Positions 1 through 5,866 of a stretch of 8,927 bases of DNA are shown in pieces (positions within the stretch are counted from its first letter, which is position 1; every line of letters begins with the position of its first letter). Both the position numbers and the translations under genes were made by a program. Source of the DNA: Caldifarciminota bacterium (GTDB taxonomy: Bacteria; Hydrothermota; Tepidihabitantia; Tepidihabitantales; Tepidihabitantaceae); the NCBI GenBank assembly GCA_016935775.1, contig JAFGQF010000049.1, positions 1 to 8,927 of the forward strand, read 5' to 3'. A model generated the notes under the pieces. That model did no database searches. It had not been told where the DNA came from and saw only the letters and a program-made list of their open reading frames with translations.

Positions 1-36
1 CCGGGCCAGCCGCCGGTCGTTCGCTGTCGCCGTCAC
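1..36 (-). CDS. 5' end of a gene coupled to the NusG-II gene; possible Gx-type membrane protein
   Basis: Only the first 12 codons lie in the window; the gene continues past position 1. A GTG codon at 36-34 overlaps the TGA stop of the upstream NusG domain II gene in the tetranucleotide GTGA, a usual sign of translational coupling. The visible translation is MTATANDRRLAR. Basic ...RRLA starts are common in Gx proteins (heptaprenyl diphosphate synthase component I family), which often follow NusG domain II genes. The function is inferred from gene order alone and could be wrong; no domain can be seen in 12 residues. Confidence 0.35.
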   Translation of the reverse strand, partial: MTATANDRRLAR

Positions 37-398
37 CACGTCTCCGCGTCCAGTCCCGCATCGCCGACAACCTCGACCAGCAGCCGGTTCGGGGCGCAGA
101 CAATTGCCCGGCCCGGCCGGCTTATCCAGCCGGTCCGGACGCAGACCTTACGCGGGCAGTCGGACTCGGCTACCCGCACGCGGCCATTGCGGACCTCGAC
201 GGTGACGCCCGCGTCCCCGACCTCGAACACCCGGTCCTGGCCCAGCCGCAACCGCGCCACCACCCGGCCGTCCAGCACCACCCGTGCCGCCGGCTCTCCG
301 GCGGGGCGCGCGGCCAGCAGCAGCGCGCCCGCCGCCTGGGCGACCACCAGCAGGATGATGAGAATGTCGAGCGGTGCGAATCGGCGGATTCGGTTCAT
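33..398 (-). CDS. NusG domain II protein, membrane-anchored
   Basis: A 121-residue protein with a basic N-terminus (MNRIRR), one hydrophobic segment at about residues 9-30 (an uncleaved anchor or signal), then a small beta-rich domain. Residues 66-110 carry the family hallmark: a short beta repeat (VEVRNGRVRVAES) followed by C81-P-R-K-V-C86, GWISRPGR and IVCAPNRLLVEV, with a third Cys at 101. This matches stand-alone NusG_II (N-utilization substance G domain II) proteins, whose exact role is unknown and which often sit beside Gx and ApbE-type genes linked to quinone or flavin chemistry. Here it follows a flavodoxin-like gene after 45 bp and overlaps the next gene by GTGA. A -10-like TAAGAT lies 7 nt before the ATG, without a good -35. 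No clear Shine-Dalgarno is seen. Confidence 0.85.
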   Translation of the reverse strand: MNRIRRFAPLDILIILLVVAQAAGALLLAARPAGEPAARVVLDGRVVARLRLGQDRVFEVGDAGVTVEVRNGRVRVAESDCPRKVCVRTGWISRPGRAIVCAPNRLLVEVVGDAGLDAETW

Positions 399-443
399 CG
401 GGAGTATCTTACCGGTCGTGGCCGCCGGGGACAGCCAGGGCCG

Positions 444-908
444 CTACTTCAGCCGCCCGGCGAACAGCCGCGCCTCGCGCCGGAGCGCGTCGTCGTCCGG
501 GGCGAGCTGGAGGCTGATTTCGCCGAAGGCGACCAGCTCGACGTCGCGGCCGGCCAGCAACTGCCGGGTCTTCTCCTGGGCGCGCTGCGACGGGTCGCCG
601 CCCGAGGAAAAGCAGATTGCCAGCCGCTTCGGCAGCCGGGCGTTGCGCAGGAATGTCCGGGCCGGCGGCGCTGGCTTCCACGCCCAGATCGGCGCGCACA
701 GCACCAGCAGGTCGTAGCCGCAGAAGTCGAGTTCCATCGGCCTGATCTTCATCGGGATGTTGAAGAACGATGCGCCCCCCATTGCCGGGTAGCCCGGCAG
801 CCTGGGGGTCTCGATGCGGTGCAACTCGGCACCGAGCGCGGCCGCGACCTCCCCGGCGATGACCGCGTTGTGCCCGAGCCGGGTATAGTAGACGACGGCT
901 GTCTTCAT
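444..908 (-). CDS. Flavodoxin-like protein
   Basis: A 154-residue, probably soluble cytoplasmic flavodoxin-fold protein, expected to bind FMN and carry electrons. Beta-strand 1 plus phosphate loop is at residues 3-14 (AVVYYTRLGHN); the usual loop is S/T-x-T-G-N-T, so this one is divergent. Residues 65-87 (YDLLVLCAPIWAWKPAPP then ARTFL) are the diagnostic segment, with W76 and W78 where flavodoxins stack aromatics on the flavin. Residues 97-106 (AICFSSGGDP) form the next strand and loop. The ATG at 908 has GAGG (915-918) 6 nt upstream. The gene has its own predicted promoter at 931-958, embedded in the end of the transporter gene. It precedes a NusG-II gene, which would fit a membrane redox context, but the electron partner is unknown. 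Confidence 0.85.
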   Translation of the reverse strand: MKTAVVYYTRLGHNAVIAGEVAAALGAELHRIETPRLPGYPAMGGASFFNIPMKIRPMELDFCGYDLLVLCAPIWAWKPAPPARTFLRNARLPKRLAICFSSGGDPSQRAQEKTRQLLAGRDVELVAFGEISLQLAPDDDALRREARLFAGRLK

Positions 909-930
909 CGCTCGCCTCGCATTTCGCCCA

Positions 931-958
931 AGCCTAGGAATCCCGTCATCGAAGTCAA
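931..958 (-). promoter_or_regulatory. Promoter of the flavodoxin-like gene
   Basis: On the minus strand, TTGACT (958-953), a 16-bp spacer, then TAGGCT (936-931). Transcription would start near 924, giving an untranslated leader of about 16 nt before the ATG at 908, with GAGG in between. The -35 box contains the TGA stop codon (957-955) of the transporter, so the two genes are packed with no spare DNA. Confidence 0.6.
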
Positions 959-1827
959 CCGCCCGACGCGCGGCCGAGCTGGATCAGGACCAGGGCCAGC
1001 ACCGCCAGCGCGATGCCGGCCCAGCTCAGCGGCCGCAGCCGCTCGCGCCAGATGAATATCCCGGCCACCGCCATCAGCCCGACCTCGCCCGCCGCGATGA
1101 CCGGGTAGACCACCACGCCCGGCAGCACGCTCAGCGCCAGCACAAGGAACAGGTAGTTGCCGAGGTTGGCCGCGCCCAGCACCCCGCCGAACCGGAGCGC
1201 GTCGCGGCTGACCTGCTGGCGCCGCAGCCAGTAGAGCAGGCTGGTCAACACGAAGGCGGATGTGAAGATGATCGCCTGGAACGGCAGGTTCTCGTCCTGG
1301 GGTAATTCCTGCCGGAACACCTGAGCCGCGGTCACCACCAGCCCGTCCACCACGAACAGCGCCGCCAGCCAGAAGGGCGCGTTGCCGCGGTGTGGCCGCG
1401 CGTCGCCCGGCGCGGCCCGCCGCACCACCCCGGCCAGCACCAACCCGAGCGCCGCCAGCGCGACCCCGCTGCCCGCCAGCTCGAGCGCGGTCGGCCGCTC
1501 GCGCCAGAGCAGCACCGACAGGAACACCGGCACGACGATGGCGGTCCGCATCGCCACCACCGACAGCGCCAGCCCGGCCGCCTCGATCGTCTTCGACCAG
1601 CACAGCAGGCCAGCGACGAACAGCGCCCCGGTGACCGCGCCCAGGAGACCGGTCCCGAGCGAGAGGTGGGTCTGGCGCAGCGCCAGCGCGCCGAAGAAAG
1701 CCAGCACCGCGGCGACCGCGTAGTTCACCCGGATGACCGGCAGCCGGGGCAGGCCGCGCGCGTCGGCGTGCTTCAGGACCAGGCCCATCCCGACCGACGA
1801 GGCGATTTTCAGCAGCAGGAAGTGCAC
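955..1827 (-). CDS. EamA/DMT-superfamily membrane transporter
   Basis: A 290-residue protein with about ten hydrophobic segments and the internal two-fold repeat of EamA (drug/metabolite transporter) permeases. The first repeat ends in the typical stretch AIVVPVFLSVLLWRERPT plus ELAGSGVALAALGLVL (residues 94-131). The second ends in VVVYPVIAAGEVGLMAVAGI plus FIWRERLRPLSWAGIALAVL. Both carry the WRER turn. The substrate cannot be told from sequence. The open frame extends upstream to 2121, but that part overlaps the divergent FmdE-like gene, lacks transporter character, and lies upstream of a good promoter. GTG at 1827 is therefore the preferred start; it sits 5 nt downstream of the -10 box, so the mRNA is probably leaderless. 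Confidence 0.85.
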   Translation of the reverse strand: MHFLLLKIASSVGMGLVLKHADARGLPRLPVIRVNYAVAAVLAFFGALALRQTHLSLGTGLLGAVTGALFVAGLLCWSKTIEAAGLALSVVAMRTAIVVPVFLSVLLWRERPTALELAGSGVALAALGLVLAGVVRRAAPGDARPHRGNAPFWLAALFVVDGLVVTAAQVFRQELPQDENLPFQAIIFTSAFVLTSLLYWLRRQQVSRDALRFGGVLGAANLGNYLFLVLALSVLPGVVVYPVIAAGEVGLMAVAGIFIWRERLRPLSWAGIALAVLALVLIQLGRASGG

Positions 1828-1832
1828 CGCAG

Positions 1833-1860
1833 AGTATCGCCGCGCCCTCGACCCGGTCAA
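1833..1860 (-). promoter_or_regulatory. Promoter of the EamA transporter gene (leaderless type)
   Basis: Minus strand: TTGACC (1860-1855), 16-bp spacer, GATACT (1838-1833). Five bases then separate the -10 from the GTG codon at 1827, so the predicted transcription start coincides with the start codon and no Shine-Dalgarno can be present. It is divergent from the FmdE-gene promoter, with only 7 bp between the two -35 boxes. Confidence 0.6.
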
Positions 1861-1867
1861 ACCGCGC

Positions 1868-1895
1868 TTGACACCGCGGTCTGTCCCGCTATTGT
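1868..1895 (+). promoter_or_regulatory. Promoter of the FmdE-like gene (leaderless type)
   Basis: Perfect -35 TTGACA (1868-1873), 16-bp spacer, -10 TATTGT (1890-1895). Exactly 5 nt follow before GTG at 1901, the same geometry as the divergent transporter promoter. This predicts a leaderless transcript. Confidence 0.65.
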
Positions 1896-1900
1896 GCGCC

Positions 1901-2359
1901 GTGGTTGACGACCGACTGCTCCGCGCCGCGACCGGGTTCCACGGCCATCTCGGCCCCTGGCTGGCGCTCGGACTCCGGGCCGGGCTGCGCGCCCGGCAGG
2001 CACTCGACGCCGGCCCGTTCCGGCTCCGGGCCGTGGTCCGCTGCCCGGGACGCACTCCCTGGTCCTGCCTGCTCGACGGCGTCCAGTTCGGCTCGGGCTG
2101 CACCCTCGGCAAGGGCAACATCCGTCATATCAAGGCCCGCCATGTCAGCGTCGAGTTCGCGCGGGTCGAAGCCGGTTCCCGCGGCCGGATGGCCGGGCTG
2201 TCACCGGTCGAGGCCCGCCTCCGGCTCGAGCTCCGGCCCGAGGTCTGGACCGAGCTCAACCTCTCGACCGCCCGCACCGAGGCCGCGGTCACCCGGCTCG
2301 GCCGGGAGATCTTTCGCCGGCGGTTCGACCGGCTCTTCCTGGAAAGCCGCTCCAACTGA
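1901..2359 (+). CDS. FmdE-family (formylmethanofuran dehydrogenase subunit E-like) protein
   Basis: With the GTG start the protein has 152 residues. Family landmarks run in order: FHGHLGPWLALGLRAG (residues 13-28), a strand with C48-P-G-R-T-P, SCLLDGVQ (55-62), and GSGCTLGKGNI (64-74). These form the His/Cys/Asp site of FmdE proteins: H14, H16, C56 and C67 are present. The family usually reads GHxCPGLALG; here Cys is replaced by Gly and Gly by Trp, and the C-terminal zinc-finger part of many FmdE proteins is absent. No methanogenesis genes are nearby, and bacterial FmdE homologues are mostly uncharacterised. The open frame begins far upstream, but the FmdE-like sequence starts at about residue 6 after GTG 1901 and the promoter ends 5 nt before it. 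TTG at 1892 is an alternative that falls inside the -10. Confidence 0.85.
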   Translation: MVDDRLLRAATGFHGHLGPWLALGLRAGLRARQALDAGPFRLRAVVRCPGRTPWSCLLDGVQFGSGCTLGKGNIRHIKARHVSVEFARVEAGSRGRMAGLSPVEARLRLELRPEVWTELNLSTARTEAAVTRLGREIFRRRFDRLFLESRSN

Positions 2360-2360
2360 A

Positions 2361-2381
2361 ACTCGCCCCCGCCAGGCGAGT
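2361..2381. repeat. Inverted repeat upstream of hsp20 (possible operator)
   Basis: ACTCGCC (2361-2367) and GGCGAGT (2375-2381) form a perfect 7-bp inverted repeat with a 7-nt centre, right after the FmdE-like gene and 30 bp before the hsp20 start. No T-run follows, so it is a poor intrinsic terminator. It lies between weak promoter-like elements (CTGAAA at 2356, GAGTCT at 2378), where an operator would sit. It is not the CIRCE heat-shock element. Role inferred. Confidence 0.35.
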
Positions 2382-2398
2382 CTAACAACCGAAAGAAT

Positions 2399-2407
2399 AA
2401 AGGAGGT
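2399..2407 (+). promoter_or_regulatory. Perfect Shine-Dalgarno sequence of hsp20
   Basis: AAAGGAGGT ends 4 nt before the ATG at 2412 and includes AAGGAGGT, a full match to the usual 16S rRNA 3' end. It fixes the hsp20 start well inside a longer open frame and suggests strong translation. Confidence 0.85.
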
Positions 2408-2411
2408 ACAA

Positions 2412-2855
2412 ATGGCCAAGAACCTGGTACGCTGGGACCCGTTCCGCGAGATGGCCTCCTTGCGCGAGGAAATGGACCGGGTCTTCGACTCACTCTACGG
2501 TCGCTACCCGCGCGAGCGCGCGGAGATATCGTGGGCACCGCCCCTCGATATCGAGGAAACCGAAAACGAAATCACCGTCCGGGCCGAAATCCCGGGCATG
2601 AAAAAGGAAGACATCAAGATCTCGCTGACCGGCGACACGCTGAGCATCTCGGGCGAGCGCCGCCACGAGACCGAGCAGAGGGGCAAGACCTACCATCGCA
2701 TCGAGCGGGCCTACGGCCGGTTCATGCGCACGCTGGTGCTGCCCAACGACGTCCAGGCAGACAAAGTCAAGGCGGCCTACAGCGACGGCATCCTCGAACT
2801 GACAATGCCCAAGTCCGAGAAAGCCAAGGCCCGCGAGATCAGCATCGAGCAGTAG
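2412..2855 (+). CDS. hsp20: Hsp20/alpha-crystallin small heat-shock protein
   Basis: A 147-residue cytoplasmic ATP-independent holdase chaperone that would bind unfolding proteins. The N-terminus (LVRWDPFREMASLREEMDRV) is the usual class A helix. The alpha-crystallin domain spans about residues 42-135, with PPLDIEETENEITVRAEIPG at 43-62, ISGERR at 79-84, the YGRF(M)R segment near 101-106, and the A-x-x-x-DGILELTMPK signature at 122-134. The C-terminal tail holds an I-S-I motif (143-145), which in this family docks onto neighbouring dimers during oligomer assembly. The length is typical. ATG 2412 is set by the perfect Shine-Dalgarno. It appears to be monocistronic, with a strong terminator 18 bp downstream. 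Heat-shock control is likely from the family, but no known heat-shock element is recognised. Confidence 0.95.
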   Translation: MAKNLVRWDPFREMASLREEMDRVFDSLYGRYPRERAEISWAPPLDIEETENEITVRAEIPGMKKEDIKISLTGDTLSISGERRHETEQRGKTYHRIERAYGRFMRTLVLPNDVQADKVKAAYSDGILELTMPKSEKAKAREISIEQ

Positions 2856-2872
2856 TCACGGGCGACGACGCG

Positions 2873-2905
2873 CGGGGCGGCCCGCCGCTGCGGGCCGCCC
2901 CGTTT
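2873..2905 (+). terminator. Intrinsic terminator of hsp20
   Basis: A perfect 13-bp GC stem, left arm 2873-2885 and right arm 2890-2902, closes a 4-nt loop (CGCT) and is followed by a short TTT. The T-run overlaps the -35 box of the lepB promoter. Confidence 0.8.
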
Positions 2906-2931
2906 GACTTCCCCCACAACCGTTCTATCCT
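2904..2931 (+). promoter_or_regulatory. Promoter of lepB
   Basis: TTGACT (2904-2909), 16-bp spacer, TATCCT (2926-2931). Predicted transcription start near 2938, leaving an 18-nt leader that holds the Shine-Dalgarno GAAAGG (2942-2947). It starts directly at the end of the hsp20 terminator, so lepB is transcribed independently. Confidence 0.65.
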
Positions 2932-2955
2932 GACCGTCGTCGAAAGGTACTGCTG

Positions 2956-3774
2956 TTGAAACGAATCGGCCGCTGGCTGGGGCGGCTCCTGCGCGAGTGG
3001 GGGCCGGTGATTCTTGCGGTCCTGCTCATCCGCTCGTTCCTCGTCGAGAGCTTCGTCGTGCCGACCGGTTCGATGCTCGACACCATCGAAATCGGCGACT
3101 TCATGCTCGTCAACAAGTTCATCTACGGCATCAAGGCGCCCTTCACCAGCCAGACCGTCATCCGGGTTTCGACGCCGAAGCCGGGCGACATCGTCGTCTT
3201 CCGTTTCCCCGAGGTCCCGGACGTACCCGAACCGGCCGGCCGCTACGCCCGCATCTTTCCGCAAGGGCTCCAAATCCTGCCGGTGTTCTGGGACAGGGAA
3301 AAGAAGTTCTTCAAGTGGCACATCGCGCCCAACTACGTCAAGCGCTGCGTCGCGGTCGCCGGCGACACCGTCCAGGTCATCGACAAGCAGCTCTACGTCA
3401 ACGGCGCGCGGCCGATCGAGCCCTGGGTGGTCCACAACGACTACCGCCGGCTGCCCGGCCTCAAGGCCCCGGCGGACTCGTTCCAGGAGTGGTGGGAGCG
3501 CGACCGGTTCTACCAGAGTGAACTCTCGCCCTATGTCCGCGACAACTTCGGACCGGTGGTGGTGCCGCCCGGCCACATCATGGCAATGGGCGACAACCGC
3601 GACAACTCCGAGGACGGCCGGTTCTGGGGACCGCTGCCGCTCGAGTACGTCAAGGGACGGCCGCTGGTGCGCTACTTCTCCTCGCGCGCGGTCGAGAATC
3701 CGCCCAATTTCCTGAAGGTGGTCCTCTCGCCCTGGGCCATCCGGCTCGACCGGATCGGCCGCATCGTCCGCTGA
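2956..3774 (+). CDS. lepB: Signal peptidase I
   Basis: A 272-residue inner-membrane serine protease that cleaves signal peptides from Sec/Tat-exported proteins on the periplasmic face. One N-terminal membrane segment lies at about residues 16-35. Conserved boxes follow in order: SFVVPTGSM (32-40) with nucleophile S39, GD-FMLVNK (47-54), KPGDIVVFRFP (75-85), YVKRCVAVAGD (127-137) with general base K129, and GDNRDNSEDGRFWG (212-225). Both catalytic residues are present. About 40 residues between the third box and the Lys box, and a similar stretch before GDNRDNS, form insertions that make it larger than Bacillus-type enzymes and closer to E. coli LepB. The start is TTG, supported by GAAAGG 8 nt upstream. 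Its exported clients would include the secretome of the neighbourhood, though the lipoproteins need signal peptidase II instead. Confidence 0.95.
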   Translation: MKRIGRWLGRLLREWGPVILAVLLIRSFLVESFVVPTGSMLDTIEIGDFMLVNKFIYGIKAPFTSQTVIRVSTPKPGDIVVFRFPEVPDVPEPAGRYARIFPQGLQILPVFWDREKKFFKWHIAPNYVKRCVAVAGDTVQVIDKQLYVNGARPIEPWVVHNDYRRLPGLKAPADSFQEWWERDRFYQSELSPYVRDNFGPVVVPPGHIMAMGDNRDNSEDGRFWGPLPLEYVKGRPLVRYFSSRAVENPPNFLKVVLSPWAIRLDRIGRIVR

Positions 3775-3780
3775 AAGGCA

Positions 3781-3804
3781 GCGCGCCGGCCGCGGCCGGC
3801 GCGC
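3781..3804. terminator. 24-bp perfect palindrome, likely bidirectional terminator
   Basis: GCGCGCCGGCCG (3781-3792) is followed directly by its reverse complement (3793-3804). It lies in the 47-bp gap between the convergent lepB (ends 3774) and the lipoprotein operon (ends 3822). A very stable hairpin would form in either transcript. No good T-run follows on the plus strand; on the minus strand a short CTTT comes a few bases later. A shared terminator or transcription barrier is the best reading. Confidence 0.6.
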
Positions 3805-3821
3805 CATCGGAACACCGCCCG

Positions 3822-4601
3822 CTACTCGGTGATCACCAGCGCCACCGGCAGCGGCAGCACCGCGCAGCCGAATGTGCCGAGCGCGCCTTTCAGGTTGCCG
3901 CCCTGAAGCAACAGGTCGAGCCCGCTCTTGTTCCAGCCGCCGTTCACCGCCATCACGCTCAGCACGTAGCCCCCGGGCTGGAACTGCCCCAACGAATCGC
4001 AGAACGCCGCCCGGGGCACCGCGCAGGTCGTGTCGGTGAACGATTCGGCCCAGCCCGCGGCCGTGCTGCCCGAGTCGGCCGGCTGGACCCCGACCAGGAA
4101 CGCCTTGCAGCTGTCTGAATGAGTCCAGGTCACGCGCACCGAATCCGGGTGCAATATTGCGCCTTGGTTCGGCCCGGCGATGCCGAAGCTGTCGGGCAGG
4201 AAGCCGTGGGCGGTGACCGTCCGGCCGTCCCCGGTCGTCATCGCCAGGTCGTAGCGCGCCCGGTACTCAAGTTCGAGCCCGGCGCGACCGTAGATGCCGG
4301 GCAGCTTCTGGCCGAGCTGGACGCCGTTCAGCCGGACGTCCGCGCCCGCCACCGGCGTGACCCGGGCCGGCAAAGGCAGCGACCAGAAGCTGGTGTCGCC
4401 CGGGTCCGGGTTCTCCAGCCAGTCCTCGGTGAAGACGTTCTCGAGGGTCAGGTCGCCGGCCAGCACCGAGGCGGAGCTGCTCGGCACCCCGAGCGTCCGG
4501 ACCACCTGGGCGGTGACCAGCATCGTCCGGAAGATGTCGTCGCAGCCCGGCGTCCCCAACCCGAACAGCAGGACCAGCCCAACCGCAAGCCCGGCCCTCA
4601 C
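3822..4601 (-). CDS. Cys-containing secreted lipoprotein of unknown function
   Basis: A 259-residue protein, not recognised as a named family. A short signal peptide (residues 1-19, hydrophobic LAVGLVLLFG core) ends in GTPGC20, a loose lipobox; D21 and D22 follow. In E. coli Asp at +2 retains lipoproteins in the inner membrane, a rule that may not hold here. The rest looks beta-rich: residues 86-135 resemble a carboxypeptidase-regulatory or Ig-like strand pattern, and residues 153-220 (SVRVTWTHSDS ... GYVLSVMAVNG) resemble a fibronectin type III-like fold. Four further Cys (165, 193, 201, 246) could form disulfides. GTG 4601 overlaps the preceding stop in GTGA, with a G-rich GGGGGA just upstream. 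It is the last gene of the lipoprotein operon. Confidence 0.65.
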   Translation of the reverse strand: MRAGLAVGLVLLFGLGTPGCDDIFRTMLVTAQVVRTLGVPSSSASVLAGDLTLENVFTEDWLENPDPGDTSFWSLPLPARVTPVAGADVRLNGVQLGQKLPGIYGRAGLELEYRARYDLAMTTGDGRTVTAHGFLPDSFGIAGPNQGAILHPDSVRVTWTHSDSCKAFLVGVQPADSGSTAAGWAESFTDTTCAVPRAAFCDSLGQFQPGGYVLSVMAVNGGWNKSGLDLLLQGGNLKGALGTFGCAVLPLPVALVITE

Positions 4602-5857
4602 CGGTTCCCCCGCCCGGGCGAATCATCGCCCGTCCCGCCGCCGGCACCGTCGGTGAAGCGGATTTCCAGCCGGTTGCCGGACTTGCCCGTGACCTCGAAC
4701 CCGGTCGTGATGCCGCGGGTCAGGAGCCCGTCAATCACCTCCGGCGAACTCGTTTCGGAAACGACCTCGATGGTCGCGGTAGTGCCGACCAGGTCGCGGG
4801 TGATGACGTCGATGATGCCCCGCAGCTTCTCGCGGATTTCGAGCCGCAGCGCCTGCACCCGCGCGAAGTCGGCGTTGGTGGCGTAGATGACCGCGACGTT
4901 CTCGTGCCGGGTCCATCCGGCCAGCACCTTGCTCACCAGTTCGGCCCCGGTCGTGTCCGCGGCCCGCTGCCGGGCCTGGTCCTCGGAGAACGGCAGCTCG
5001 GTGGTCGTCGCGCTCGCCGCCAGCACCTCGCCGGTCTCGACGTTGACCGCCCGCACGCTCGTCCGGAACCGGTAGAAGTCCAGCCGGCTGCCCGCGACGG
5101 GCCGGGCGGTCTCGCTGCGCTGAACCGTGCCCGCGACAACCACCTCGGCCCCGGCCTTGAGCCCGACCAGCGCCGCGGTCCTGGTATCGCCTTCGAGAAT
5201 CAGCTTGAGCTGCTCCTTTTCGATATTGGCGCGCACCGTCGCGGCGTCCACCACCGGGAACCCCTTCTGCTGCAGCCGATCCACCAGCATCGTCTCGAAC
5301 ATCGTCTGGCTCATCAGCCGGTCGTCCACCGTGAAGTCGAGCGGGTTCTCCAGCTCCTTGACCACGACCATCATCCGCGGCCGGCCCTGCTCGCGGACCA
5401 GGATGCCGATTGCCGCGAGGTCGTTCTCGATGTCGGCCGACTTCACCCGGGCGCGGATGACTGCCCGGTATAGCCCGCCCTCAGGCCCTTCGGTGATGAC
5501 CCGGTAGGATGAAACGTAGCCCCGGGTTTGCGAGTAGATCCGGTCCGACAGCAACTGGAAGTTCTCGACCCGGGACTCGGCGTCGATGTAGGCCCCGACG
5601 CCCTGCTCGACCGCCTTGCGCAGCGCATCGTCGAGCGCCGCGTCGCGGGCGATGTCCCAGCCGCCCTGCGCCGGCAGCGCGGCCACACCCTCGACCAGCA
5701 CCTCGGTCCCCTCACCGCCGCTGACCATCACCTCGACGCCGGCCCCGCCCGGCGCCGGCGTCACCGTCGGCGCGGTCGCCGGCCGGCCCTGGGGCGCGTA
5801 GGCCGGGTAATAGCAGCCCGCGCCGAGGCAGGCCGCGAACAACAACAGCCATCTCAT
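4598..5857 (-). CDS. FlgT-like lipoprotein (FlgT N-terminal/LPP20-type module)
   Basis: A 419-residue exported protein with signal peptide MRWLLLFAACLGAG and lipobox-like LGAGC15 (-3 is Gly, slightly atypical), followed by a Pro/Thr/Ala-rich linker to about 40. Residues 66-150 (GWDIARDAALDDALRKAV, ESRVENFQLLSDRIYSQTRG, YVSSYRVI, YRAVIRARV) match the FlgT N-terminal module. Residues 160-250 (MMVVVKELENP, MFETMLVDRLQQKGFPVVDA, LKAGAEVVVAGTV) resemble the FlgT middle/CsgG-like fold of surface lipoproteins. The C-terminus (331-401) is a third alpha/beta domain, then a Gly/Asp-rich tail. In Vibrio, FlgT forms an outer ring of the flagellar motor; no flagellar genes are visible here, so the name is structural only. 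SD TAGGAG (5869-5864) reuses the upstream stop codon, 6 nt before ATG. Confidence 0.75.
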   Translation of the reverse strand: MRWLLLFAACLGAGCYYPAYAPQGRPATAPTVTPAPGGAGVEVMVSGGEGTEVLVEGVAALPAQGGWDIARDAALDDALRKAVEQGVGAYIDAESRVENFQLLSDRIYSQTRGYVSSYRVITEGPEGGLYRAVIRARVKSADIENDLAAIGILVREQGRPRMMVVVKELENPLDFTVDDRLMSQTMFETMLVDRLQQKGFPVVDAATVRANIEKEQLKLILEGDTRTAALVGLKAGAEVVVAGTVQRSETARPVAGSRLDFYRFRTSVRAVNVETGEVLAASATTTELPFSEDQARQRAADTTGAELVSKVLAGWTRHENVAVIYATNADFARVQALRLEIREKLRGIIDVITRDLVGTTATIEVVSETSSPEVIDGLLTRGITTGFEVTGKSGNRLEIRFTDGAGGGTGDDSPGRGNR

Positions 5858-5866
5858 CGCCGGCTC

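Noticed and set aside
905..922. Five-codon mini-ORF (MRGER) ending on the flavodoxin ATG
   Set aside because: It starts only about 2 nt after the predicted transcription start, and its codons hold the GAGG that serves the flavodoxin ATG. Too short to distinguish from chance.
905..1603. 232-codon open frame on the minus strand overlapping the transporter
   Set aside because: An out-of-frame shadow of the EamA gene with Gly/Arg/Ala-rich composition. Its stop touches the flavodoxin ATG only by chance.
1828..2121. 98-codon N-terminal extension of the EamA transporter
   Set aside because: The sequence is Arg/Ser/Pro-rich, overlaps the FmdE-like gene, and lies upstream of a good promoter; transporter homology begins at GTG 1827.
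2361..2381. CIRCE/HrcA operator before hsp20
   Set aside because: CIRCE is TTAGCACTC-N9-GAGTGCTAA. The repeat here has different arms and a 7-nt centre.
1905..2411. Long N-terminal extension of Hsp20 (frame open from 1905)
   Set aside because: The extension overlaps the FmdE-like gene in another frame, and a perfect Shine-Dalgarno sits directly before ATG 2412.
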